Positions 54,737-62,661 of a stretch of DNA of 64,000 nt are shown piece by piece. Made by a program: the position numbers and the translations under genes. The notes below the pieces were generated by a model that saw only the letters and a list, made by a program, of their open reading frames with translations, ran no database searches and was not told the origin of the DNA. This DNA comes from Leptotrichia shahii. GTDB lineage: Bacteria; Fusobacteriota; Fusobacteriia; Fusobacteriales; Leptotrichiaceae. The stretch is taken from positions 124,001-188,000 of the forward strand of contig NZ_AP019827.1 in NCBI RefSeq assembly GCF_008327825.1. The letters are read 5' to 3'. The stretch's first letter is position 1. The number at the start of each line of letters is the position of its first letter.

Positions 54737-56281
54737 TTATCTGTTTCCAATATTAATTTTATTAGTATTTTGATTGCCATTTTGCTTTTCTGCATTATTA
54801 CTGCTGTTATTGGTATTATTGTTACTGTCATTGTTAATATTGCTAGAACTTGCATTATTATTTAAAATATTGATTGCTGAACCATTATTTTGATTGTTAT
54901 TTTGTGGAGCATTTTCATTAGTTACAGCAGCCTGTTCAACTGTTACAATAGTTCCAAGTGACAGTAAATCCTTTTGCAGTTTATCAAGCTTATCCTTTTG
55001 AGCATAAACGGTGTCAATTAATGTTTCAATATTTTTATTATCTTCCTCATATTTTGTCATAATTTGCTGATAATTATTATTTCTCAAGTTTTCAATTTTT
55101 TGAGTTAGCAATGTTTTTTCCTCATCAGTCAAGACAGTATGATTCAAGTTTTTAAAATTATTATTTTCCATAACAAGTTCTGAAGAAAGTTTTACAGTTT
55201 TTCCTTCAATTAGATCATTTTTGGAATATTCAATAAGTGAAACTATTTTATTAACTGCAAATAAAGTTTTAGAAGTAAAGTTATCTTTATTATATGTAAT
55301 TTCATAACCATTATTCTGACCTTTTATCAAAGCCTTTGAATGATTTTGTAATAAAATTTCTCCACTTACTTGCGAAAGATTTCCATTTAACCCTTTAGCC
55401 ACAATTTTTCCTTCGTTAATATCCATATCTGAAATTCTAATATTTAAATCTTTTATTTCCTTTACGAGAGCAGTAGCCTTTAAAGCTGTATTTAATGAAG
55501 TTTCTAAATCTTTCCCTTTATCTAGAAATATATAAAGATTCATATTTTGAATATTGCTGTTGGAGTTATTGTTAAAGTCGTTTAATGAAATTTCCTTTTC
55601 AAGTTTAGTCAAATTATCAGAAACATTTGCAAGTACAATATCTCTTTCCAGTTCAATTTCAGAAATATTTTTTTCAACATTTTCCTTTTCAGAATTTATA
55701 GATTTTACAAGTGGCTTGATTTCATTATTTAATTCCACAATTTTTTGAGCTTTGCTCTTCAAGTCTGTAGTTTCTGCATAATTTTTTTTCAAGGTATTAA
55801 TTTTTTCAATGCTTTGTTTCCATTTGTTATTGATAAGATTATCAGTATTAGTTGTTAAAGTTGTTGTCTTATCTGTTGTTTCCTTAATAAAATCAGCAGT
55901 TGTTTTACTTGCCTTTTCTTGAGCGCTAAGGGAATTTATTTTTTCTGTAAAAGTATCAATTTGAGAATCTTTTTCTTTGTAAATGCCTTCTAGCTTCACA
56001 TCTTCCAGCTTTAGGTTAGAAATTGTCAATTTTGGCACAAGTTTAAACAGTCCAGTTCGTATTATTCCAACTGTGGCATGTCCTTTTCCAAGATCTTTTC
56101 CATTAACTACAAAATTATCAAAAACCATCTGGCTATTTTTTACAGAATATTTTACATTTTCAAATTTAGAATGCTTGGATCTTGCCATAAATGAAACAAT
56201 ATTGCTCGAAAACATAATACCAAAAAGAAATATAATTAATACTATCAATATAGCACTTAACAAGTATTTTAAAATTTTCAC
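54737..56281 (-). CDS. Membrane-anchored coiled-coil protein, AsmA-like N-terminus, Asn-rich tail
   Basis: 514 residues, GTG start 6 nt after GGAGGG. One N-terminal membrane helix (about 7-32) is followed by a region like AsmA/TIGR03545 proteins (SQMVFDNFVVNGKDLGKGHATVG, then LKLEDVKLEG). Long predicted coiled coils (about 105-235 and 375-445) follow. The last 60 residues are almost all Asn, Ser, Gln and Gly. It probably spans the periplasm. Exact function unknown. 27 nt after the SurA-like lipoprotein gene, so co-transcribed; both may serve outer-membrane assembly. Confidence 0.65.
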   Translation of the reverse strand: MKILKYLLSAILIVLIIFLFGIMFSSNIVSFMARSKHSKFENVKYSVKNSQMVFDNFVVNGKDLGKGHATVGIIRTGLFKLVPKLTISNLKLEDVKLEGIYKEKDSQIDTFTEKINSLSAQEKASKTTADFIKETTDKTTTLTTNTDNLINNKWKQSIEKINTLKKNYAETTDLKSKAQKIVELNNEIKPLVKSINSEKENVEKNISEIELERDIVLANVSDNLTKLEKEISLNDFNNNSNSNIQNMNLYIFLDKGKDLETSLNTALKATALVKEIKDLNIRISDMDINEGKIVAKGLNGNLSQVSGEILLQNHSKALIKGQNNGYEITYNKDNFTSKTLFAVNKIVSLIEYSKNDLIEGKTVKLSSELVMENNNFKNLNHTVLTDEEKTLLTQKIENLRNNNYQQIMTKYEEDNKNIETLIDTVYAQKDKLDKLQKDLLSLGTIVTVEQAAVTNENAPQNNNQNNGSAINILNNNASSSNINNDSNNNTNNSSNNAEKQNGNQNTNKINIGNR

Positions 56282-56308
56282 AAAAACCCTCCTTTTTGAT
56301 TAATTAAA

Positions 56309-57193
56309 CTATTTAATATTTTTTATAGAATCATCCATATTTGAAAGTTTAAATTCATCAGACACAGATTTTAAATAATTTTGCTGTTCAACTTGTCTTT
56401 TTTGATTTTTTATTTGAGCTTTTATACCTTCCTTAACTTTTTCAAAAGGAACTAAACCTTTAGAATTTTTTCCTAAAACTTTTACGATATATAAAGCATT
56501 GTCAACTTTAACTACATTATTAACAATTTGTCCAACTGCTACATTTTTAATAGCCTCTCCTAAAGCTCCTAAACGGCTGTCTGGAATTTCAGGAGTTTCT
56601 CCAATTTCAGAAACTCCAGCGATGTTTGAATTATATTTACGTGCGTAAGTATTAAAATTGCTAGGGTTTGCAAGGACATCTTTTAATACTTGGTTTGCTG
56701 TTGCAGCATCTGTGGCTTTAAATGGAATAATCTGTAATTTTGCAGAATCTTCCTGAAGAGTGAAAGAAGCAGGATTTGCCTCATAGTATTTTTTAGCTTC
56801 TTCATCAGAAACATTGATTTTACCATTAACTTCATTAACTAAAGTTAAGCTTGCCAATAATTGCTCCTTTATAACATTTTGATTTTCAGTATATTTTTTA
56901 TCTTTATCAAGTTTTTCTTCTTTACCTTTTATGGCAAGAGCTCTGTTTAAAGCGATATTTTTAACAATAGATTGTTTCATTTGCTTAATTTGATCAGGTG
57001 TAAGATCTTTTTGTGATATACCGTTGGAAAATAAGTTTTTTTCCAATTCAATATTAACTTCATTTTCATATACTTTTATTTTTTTATCTGCTGATTCAAA
57101 TAATACTTTTCCACTTTGTCCATTTCCATTTCCACAAGATAATGCAAATATGCATAATGTTGCTAAAATACCCATTTTCAATTTATTATTCAT
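56309..57193 (-). CDS. SurA-like peptidyl-prolyl isomerase lipoprotein
   Basis: 294 residues. Lipoprotein signal with lipobox ALSC (about residues 16-19, Cys to be lipidated), so anchored in the envelope facing the periplasm. SurA_N-like helical region (about 40-140), then a parvulin-like domain (about 145-250) with weak versions of the motifs (IAGVSEIGETPEI, LGEAIKNVAVGQI, VDNALYIVKVLG); the canonical FGYH is absent, so chaperone rather than isomerase activity is likely. ATG 57193 follows GGAGG; TTG 57208 lies in that site. Confidence 0.78.
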   Translation of the reverse strand: MNNKLKMGILATLCIFALSCGNGNGQSGKVLFESADKKIKVYENEVNIELEKNLFSNGISQKDLTPDQIKQMKQSIVKNIALNRALAIKGKEEKLDKDKKYTENQNVIKEQLLASLTLVNEVNGKINVSDEEAKKYYEANPASFTLQEDSAKLQIIPFKATDAATANQVLKDVLANPSNFNTYARKYNSNIAGVSEIGETPEIPDSRLGALGEAIKNVAVGQIVNNVVKVDNALYIVKVLGKNSKGLVPFEKVKEGIKAQIKNQKRQVEQQNYLKSVSDEFKLSNMDDSIKNIK

Positions 57194-57331
57194 CTTAAAA
57201 TCCTCCAATTTAATTTTTTTGTTTAAATTTCTAATTATAGTTTTAGTATATCACAACATTACAAACATTTCAAACTAATTAAGTAAAAGTGAAATAATTT
57301 TTTTATTTATTTTAAAAAATTTGTATATATA

Positions 57332-57360
57332 TTGAAAAAATATAAAAAATTTGCTATAAT
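57332..57360 (+). promoter_or_regulatory. Promoter of glmS
   Basis: TTGAAA (57332-57337), 17 nt, TATAAT (57355-57360). Confidence 0.75.
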
Positions 57361-57390
57361 CATTTAAACTAGGAAATAAAGATATAAAAA

Positions 57391-57500
57391 AGCGCCAGTT
57401 CTTTAGAAATAATTTTAAATATATTATGGCTAAAGAAGACGAGGAAAAGGGTTATCGAAGTAATCGGCGGATGCTCTTTAGGTGGTTACAGCCTCAATAA
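57391..57500 (+). ncRNA. glmS ribozyme (glucosamine-6-phosphate-activated self-cleaving riboswitch)
   Basis: The 5' core AGCGCC (57391-57396), P1 arms AGTTCTTTAG (57397) / CTAAAGAA (about 57430), then GACGAGGAAAAGGGTTATCG, AATCGGCGGATGC and the closing GGTGGTTACAGCC match the glmS ribozyme consensus. Cleavage is expected between A57391 and G57392. Glucosamine-6-phosphate is the coenzyme, so product feedback destabilises the glmS mRNA. It lies between the promoter and glmS. Confidence 0.93.
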
Positions 57501-57585
57501 TATACAAAAATTTCAAGTAATTGGAATTACAAAAATATTATAGTAACATTTTCTAGTAATTTTATGTTATTAAAGGAGAAGAGCC

Positions 57586-59415
57586 ATGTGTGGTATTGTA
57601 GGTTACATTGGAGCAAAAAATGCTCAGGAATTTGTTATTGACGGGTTGGAAAAATTAGAGTACAGAGGATATGATTCGGCTGGGATTGCTGTTAATACTG
57701 GAAGTGAAAAATTTGAGATTGTGAAAAAAGTGGGAAGATTGCAGAATTTGGCTGATGAGCTGAAGAAACATCCGCTTTCAGGGACAGTTGCGATAGGGCA
57801 CACAAGATGGGCGACTCACGGTAAGCCATCTGATGAAAATTCACATCCTCATTTTAACAAGGATAAGACATTAGTTGTTGTTCACAATGGAATTATTGAA
57901 AATTATCTGGAATTAAAAAAAGATTTAATTGCAAAAGGGTATGAGTTTAAGTCAGAAACTGATACAGAAGTTGTAGCACACTTATTGGATGAATTTTATA
58001 CAGGAGATATACTTGAAACAGTAAAAAAATTGCTGAAAGTTATAAAAGGTGCTTATGCACTTGGAATTATGTCTGTAAAAGAACCTGACAGAATTATTGC
58101 GGCTAGGAAAGAAAGTCCGTTAATAGTTGGAATTGGAAAGGGAGAAAACTTTATTGCATCTGATATCCCTGCTATTTTGAAATATACAAGAGATGTATAT
58201 TTGATTGAAAATAATGAAATTGTGGAAATAAAAAAAGATTCTGTAAAAATTATGGATATAGATGGAAATGAGATAAAAAGAGATATAATTCATATTGAAT
58301 GGGATTTGGAAGCTGCTTCTAAAGGTGGATATGAGTACTTTATGGAAAAAGAGATTTTTGAACAGCCAGAAGTCCTTGTGAAAACATTAAACAGCAGAGT
58401 TGATGAGAATTATAATATTAATTTTGATGATGCAGGGCTTACAAAGGAATATTTGAGCGGAATTAACGATATTTATATTGTGGCTTGTGGAACTGCTTAT
58501 CATGCAGGACTTGCTGGAAAGCATATTATTGAGAAAAAAACGAGAATACGTGTAGATGTTGATATTGCTTCTGAATTTAGATATAGAAATCCTGTAATTG
58601 ATGATAAGGCACTGGTTATAGTGTTAAGCCAGTCTGGAGAAACTTTGGATACGCTTGAAGCTATGAAGGAAGCTAAAAGACACGGTGCAAGAGTTGTTGC
58701 GATTACAAATGTGGTAGGATCTTCAGTGGCAAGAGAAGCAGACCATGTTATCTATACTTGGGCAGGACCTGAAATTGCCGTTGCCTCTACAAAGGCATAC
58801 ACTACTCAAATGGTAATTTTAAACTTGATGGCAATTGATTTTGCATATAAATTTGGAAAAATTACAAAAGATGAAGCAGCTGAGGATATTAAAAAATTGT
58901 ATGAAGTGGAACAAAGTATTCAAAAAATGCTGGAATATGATGAAAAAATCAAAGATGTTGCAGATAAAATCAAGGATAGTGAAAGCATGTTCTATCTTGG
59001 GCGTGGACTTGATTATGTAATCGCTGTGGAAGGTGCCCTAAAATCTAAAGAAATCTCGTATATTCATTCAGAAGCCTTTGCTTCAGGGGAATTGAAACAC
59101 GGAACTATAGCATTAATTACAGATGGAGTACCAGTTGTTGTAAATGCTACACAATCTGACTTATTTGAAAAATCAGTATCAAACATAAAGGAAGTTACAT
59201 CAAGGGGTGCTTATGTCATTGCAGTTGCAAAAGAAGGAAATACAGTTGTGGAAGAAGTGGCAGATGAAGTATTCTATATTCCAAATGTGGCAGATGATTA
59301 CGCAGGATTCCCTACAATCGTAATTCATCAGTTATTGGCATACTATTTATCAAAATTAAAGGGAAATGATGTTGATAAACCAAGAAACTTGGCAAAATCA
59401 GTAACTGTAGAATAA
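57586..59415 (+). CDS. glmS: Glutamine-fructose-6-phosphate aminotransferase (isomerizing)
   Basis: 609 residues, full length. Makes glucosamine-6-phosphate, the first step to UDP-GlcNAc for peptidoglycan and LPS. N-terminal class II glutaminase: Cys2 nucleophile in MCGIVGYIG, RGYDSAGIAV, GHTRWATHG. Two SIS domains: ACGTAYHAG, SQSGETLDTL and, near the end, the conserved NLAKSVTVE. AAAGGAGAAGAG precedes ATG 57586. Controlled by the ribozyme upstream. Confidence 0.98.
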   Translation: MCGIVGYIGAKNAQEFVIDGLEKLEYRGYDSAGIAVNTGSEKFEIVKKVGRLQNLADELKKHPLSGTVAIGHTRWATHGKPSDENSHPHFNKDKTLVVVHNGIIENYLELKKDLIAKGYEFKSETDTEVVAHLLDEFYTGDILETVKKLLKVIKGAYALGIMSVKEPDRIIAARKESPLIVGIGKGENFIASDIPAILKYTRDVYLIENNEIVEIKKDSVKIMDIDGNEIKRDIIHIEWDLEAASKGGYEYFMEKEIFEQPEVLVKTLNSRVDENYNINFDDAGLTKEYLSGINDIYIVACGTAYHAGLAGKHIIEKKTRIRVDVDIASEFRYRNPVIDDKALVIVLSQSGETLDTLEAMKEAKRHGARVVAITNVVGSSVAREADHVIYTWAGPEIAVASTKAYTTQMVILNLMAIDFAYKFGKITKDEAAEDIKKLYEVEQSIQKMLEYDEKIKDVADKIKDSESMFYLGRGLDYVIAVEGALKSKEISYIHSEAFASGELKHGTIALITDGVPVVVNATQSDLFEKSVSNIKEVTSRGAYVIAVAKEGNTVVEEVADEVFYIPNVADDYAGFPTIVIHQLLAYYLSKLKGNDVDKPRNLAKSVTVE

Positions 59416-59464
59416 AAAAGATAGTTATCTAATAATTATAAATAAAAAAATGGAGGAAAAGATT

Positions 59465-59776
59465 ATGAAATTTGACGATTTAAAAAAAGGTGCAGAAGAT
59501 GCATTGAAAAAAACTGTAGATGGAGCAAAAGACTTGGCTGACAAAGCTGCTGACAAAACAAAGGAAATTGCAGGAAGCGAAGTTGCTCAAAATATTAAAA
59601 AAGGAACTGAAGAAGTTTTTGAAAAAACAGTAGAAGGAGCAAAAGATTTAGCTGAAAAAGCAGCAAATAACAAAATTGTTAAAGATGTGGAAAAAGGTGC
59701 TGAAAAAGCAGTAGATAAGACAGTAGAAGGAGCTAAGGGATTAGCAGATAAAGTTACTGGAATGTTTAAAAAATAG
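59465..59776 (+). CDS. Small Lys/Ala-rich repeat protein (LEA-like)
   Basis: 103 residues built of three imperfect repeats of about 35 residues: KKGAEDALKKTVDGAKDLAD, KKGTEEVFEKTVEGAKDLAE and EKGAEKAVDKTVEGAKGLAD. Highly charged, amphipathic helices without Cys, Trp or membrane segments, like late-embryogenesis-abundant or YtxH-type stress proteins. Function not established. ATG 59450 lies in the ribosome binding site; ATG 59465 follows GGAGGAAAA. 49 nt after glmS, so it may share its transcript. Confidence 0.8.
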   Translation: MKFDDLKKGAEDALKKTVDGAKDLADKAADKTKEIAGSEVAQNIKKGTEEVFEKTVEGAKDLAEKAANNKIVKDVEKGAEKAVDKTVEGAKGLADKVTGMFKK

Positions 59777-59808
59777 TGAAAACAAAAACTTAATACAAAA
59801 AGTTAGTT

Positions 59809-59836
59809 GGAGTATCATTTTTGGTACTCCATTTTT
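59809..59836 (+). terminator. Terminator after the LEA-like gene
   Basis: GGAGTA (59809-59814) / TACTCC (59825-59830), then ATTTTT. Confidence 0.8.
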
Positions 59837-59846
59837 AAAAAAAATT

Positions 59847-60075
59847 TTGAAAAATCAAAAAAATGTGGTATAATAAGTTTGTGGTAAAAATTCCTACCAC
59901 TACCAATAATAGAAAAATTAGAGAAAAATCTATTGAAAGCCAGTAAAAATGGAGGCTAGAAGTTACGGAAAATACCAAAAAAACAGCAAAAAATAACAAA
60001 AATTAATCAAAAAAATGCGATTTTAATGTCTGAAAAAATCTCTGTAACACCGATAAATAAAGAATTTTCTCAAAA
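59847..60075 (+). promoter_or_regulatory. Leader and promoter of the orphan CRISPR array
   Basis: TTGAAA (59847-59852), 16 nt, TATAAT (59869-59874) in GTGGTATAAT, nearly the same sequence as the promoter of the type VI-A array. GTGGTA/TACCAC (59881-59900) is a 6-bp hairpin at the predicted RNA start. About 175 nt of A-rich leader follow to the first repeat. No gene was found in this stretch. Confidence 0.6.
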
Positions 60076-60332
60076 GTACGGGTAGAGTATCCATTAAAAT
60101 AAGGATTGAAACGAGTTATAAGTTTCCTGATCAACAATAAATTTCATAGGTTAAAGTAGAGCATCCATTAAAATAAGGATTGAAACGAATCGGTCATATT
60201 CCCGACATTATAATGTCTATTGTTGTGTTAAAGTAGAGTATCCACTAAAATAAGGATTGAAACCCACAATCGATCAATATTAAATTTTCTTCATCGTTAA
60301 AGTAGAGTATCCATCAAAACAAGGATTAAACT
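60076..60332 (+). CRISPR. Orphan CRISPR array, 37-nt repeat, 4 repeats and 3 spacers
   Basis: Repeats at 60076-60112, 60150-60186, 60227-60263 and 60296-60332; consensus starts GTTAAAGTAGAGTATCC and ends AAGGATTGAAAC. The first repeat is changed at positions 3-6 and the last has four substitutions, ending AAACT. Spacers are 37, 40 and 32 nt. The ATTGAAAC end is usual for class 1 (type I or III) repeats and unrelated to the Cas13a repeat. No cas gene is nearby in the window. Confidence 0.9.
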
Positions 60333-60345
60333 ATTCGTTAAAAAT

Positions 60346-60374
60346 AACAACTTTTACATAAGGTTGTTTTTTTT
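60346..60374 (+). terminator. Terminator after the orphan array
   Basis: AACAAC-TTT / AAGGTTGTT stem (60346-60368) followed by TTTTTT. Confidence 0.7.
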
Positions 60375-60425
60375 ATTTGTAAAAAAAGATTTAAATACTT
60401 TAATCCATCAAATTTTTAAAATGTT

Positions 60426-60454
60426 TTGTTATTTTTGGGAAAATTTGATATAAT
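60426..60454 (+). promoter_or_regulatory. Promoter of the M50 protease gene
   Basis: TTGTTA (60426-60431), 17 nt, TATAAT (60449-60454). Confidence 0.65.
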
Positions 60455-60541
60455 TTATGCAATAGGAATTGGATCTTGGGTGATGAATTTGAGTAATGAA
60501 TAAAAAATATTATGTAAAGTCAAATTTGGAAAGGAAATTTT

Positions 60542-61306
60542 GTGAAAAAATTAAAAGACTATTATGACAGATTCAAGAGTTTGAATCCGCAGTATTCGGG
60601 AATAAAATTGGGGATTATTGTTGCAGTTATTGTTTATTTTATTGCAAGAATTTTTTTTGTGGTGGAAATTTCAAGGGATATGATAATTTCACTTGTAGTT
60701 TTTGTAATATCAATGACTTTTCACGAGGTGGCACATGGATATGTGGCTTATAAATTTGGGGATAATACGGCAAAAATGAATGGGAGAATAACTCTGAATC
60801 CTTTAAGGCACATTGACTTGACAGGAATACTTTTGCCTATTTTAATACTTTTGAGTGGATTTAAGTTTTTGGTAGGCTGGGCAAAGCCTGTTCCAGTGAA
60901 TTTTGATAATCTAAGACCACATCGGCTTGGGTTATTTTGTGTTGCGATAGCTGGAATAACTGTAAATTTTATTATTGCTGCAGTTTCACTTCTTTTATTA
61001 AAATATCTTGGGAAATACTTGGATATTGAAAATATTTTTATGACAGTTCTGCTTTATACATATCTAATAAATTTGTTGCTTGGTATGTTTAACTTAATAC
61101 CAATAACACCTTTGGATGGTGGAAGGATAATTTATTCTTTTTCTGGTAAAAGAGTAAGAAAATTTTATGATAAAATTGAAAAATATGGAATTTTAATTAT
61201 ATTTGCCATAGTTTACTTTGGAAGTCGAATTCTAATGAATGGATTTATAGTAATTGTGGAGTTCCTTTTAAAATTAGCGGGAATTAATTTTAATTTGATG
61301 TTTTAA
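60542..61306 (+). CDS. Site-2 protease family membrane peptidase (M50)
   Basis: 254 residues, GTG start after GGAAAGGAAA. Intramembrane zinc metalloprotease: HEVAH (H61, E62, H65) in a hydrophobic segment, and the second ligand region NLIPITPLDGGRI (Asp binds zinc) near 190-202. Five or six membrane segments, no PDZ domain, so it belongs to the short YwhC-like group rather than RseP. The substrate is unknown. It follows the orphan array with its own promoter. Confidence 0.9.
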   Translation: MKKLKDYYDRFKSLNPQYSGIKLGIIVAVIVYFIARIFFVVEISRDMIISLVVFVISMTFHEVAHGYVAYKFGDNTAKMNGRITLNPLRHIDLTGILLPILILLSGFKFLVGWAKPVPVNFDNLRPHRLGLFCVAIAGITVNFIIAAVSLLLLKYLGKYLDIENIFMTVLLYTYLINLLLGMFNLIPITPLDGGRIIYSFSGKRVRKFYDKIEKYGILIIFAIVYFGSRILMNGFIVIVEFLLKLAGINFNLMF

Positions 61307-61387
61307 ATTTCAAAAAAAATCAAGAAAAAATTTTTAAAAATCAAAAATGTGGGATATACTATAATGTATAAAAAATATAGGCGATTG

Positions 61388-61493
61388 TATAGTACAAATG
61401 ATTTAAAGACGAACTCAAAAGTTATGACTATTTTACCCCAACCTTAGGTTTATGTAATTTTTAATAGTTCAATTTTAAATGGGTTTGAGTATA
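61388..61493 (-). repeat. Dispersed repeat family 4, copy 5
   Basis: About 106 bp, from TATAGTACAAATGATTTAAA to AAATGGGTTTGAGTATA, very similar to the copy at 9913. A family 2 copy begins at its end. The region 61307-61691 has no gene; it holds these two repeats and a TATAAT at about 61369. Confidence 0.7.
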
Positions 61494-61637
61494 AAAGTAA
61501 AAGCGATGAAGACTGAATGACAACAGTATTTATAATTACAAGGGTCAAGACTCCTTGTCAGAAAGTGGAAAAAATAAGAAATTAAAGCATAAAAAATACT
61601 ATGTTTATTGAAAGTTTTAAACTTTTACAAATAACTG
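61492..61637 (+). repeat. Dispersed repeat family 2, copy 3
   Basis: About 146 bp. TAAAAGTAAAAGCGATGAAG at the left, CAGTATTTATAATTACAAGG with core ACAAGGGTCAAGACTCCTTG, then ATACTATGTTTATTGAAAG and ACTTTTACAAATAACTG at the right. It matches 27721-27868 along nearly its whole length. Confidence 0.75.
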
Positions 61638-61691
61638 TACAATGAATATTAAAGGAGATGTTTTTATCAAAATTTTAAGGATGTGGTAAAG

Positions 61692-62573
61692 ATGAGAAAA
61701 TTATTCTTGATTTTAGGAATATTTTTAATGATGAATTTTGAAATATATGGATTTACACAAAAGGAAAAGATTCAGGAAACATTGTCAAAACTTGGAGTTA
61801 AGCAAGAATTGATTGATGAAACGATTGCATTGGATTATGAAATACGTGATACGCAATATTTTGAGGAAGATGAGAAAATCATACGAGAACGGGTCGCAAA
61901 GCTGGAAAAATTGCTTCAGAAGGATAAGAGGAATTATATAGCCGCACAGGCATTGATTACTATTTTTGAATCAAAAATAAGCGGAGATTATAAAAAATAT
62001 CTGGATTTATTTGAAAAATATACGCCTTATGAATATACAAAAACTTTTTCAAAAATGATGTACGCTCTAGATCAAGGAAATATGCCTGAATTTGAAAAAA
62101 TTATGGATGAAATTCCTAAAAAATATAATGATCCTGCGATAGTAGCATTGTCAAAAATTTTTGTGGCAAAGAATCCTGATGAAAAGCAGATGCTGACAGA
62201 AAAAGTTCTAAAATTGCTAAAAGAAGAAAGTGAAAGAAGAAAAATAGGAGTTTCTGATGAAGAGTACCATCTTATGAAATTGACTTATTATTTAAATAAG
62301 ATACGTAGATTATTTGATAATGGAGAAGTAAAACAGGCTGTTGCTGAATATCTGAATAATGTTGCAAATGATGATGTCAGTAACGAAATACGAAATTATA
62401 ATCTTCGTGCGGAAGTAATACTTTATTTTAATGTTGTAATAATGAATGAGGAAATAAAGGAAGTCGTACTTAAAATAAACAATGGAGTAAAATTGGAAGA
62501 TACCTGGATTGCTGACAAAATTCAAAAAGAAACTGAAAAGGATAAGGATTTCTTAGCAAAAATGGTAAATTAA
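61692..62573 (+). CDS. Secreted helical protein of unknown function, tandem paralogue 1
   Basis: 293 residues. Signal peptide about 1-21 (KLFLILGIFLMMNFEIYG, then FTQKEK). The mature part is helical and charged with weak tetratricopeptide-like periodicity, no Cys pairs and no recognised domain. Its start TQKEKIQETLSKLGVKQELI, then DETIALDYEIRD, matches the next gene closely, so the two are tandem duplicates. GTG 61683 is in frame, but ATG 61692 follows AAGGATGTGG at better spacing. Function unknown; periplasmic or surface location inferred from the signal. Confidence 0.7.
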   Translation: MRKLFLILGIFLMMNFEIYGFTQKEKIQETLSKLGVKQELIDETIALDYEIRDTQYFEEDEKIIRERVAKLEKLLQKDKRNYIAAQALITIFESKISGDYKKYLDLFEKYTPYEYTKTFSKMMYALDQGNMPEFEKIMDEIPKKYNDPAIVALSKIFVAKNPDEKQMLTEKVLKLLKEESERRKIGVSDEEYHLMKLTYYLNKIRRLFDNGEVKQAVAEYLNNVANDDVSNEIRNYNLRAEVILYFNVVIMNEEIKEVVLKINNGVKLEDTWIADKIQKETEKDKDFLAKMVN

Positions 62574-62661
62574 TACCGCTAAATAAGAGAACAGGAGTTC
62601 CATGCCAGTATAAATAAACAAAATATTTAAATAAAATTTATATAAAAACAGGAGGAAATTT

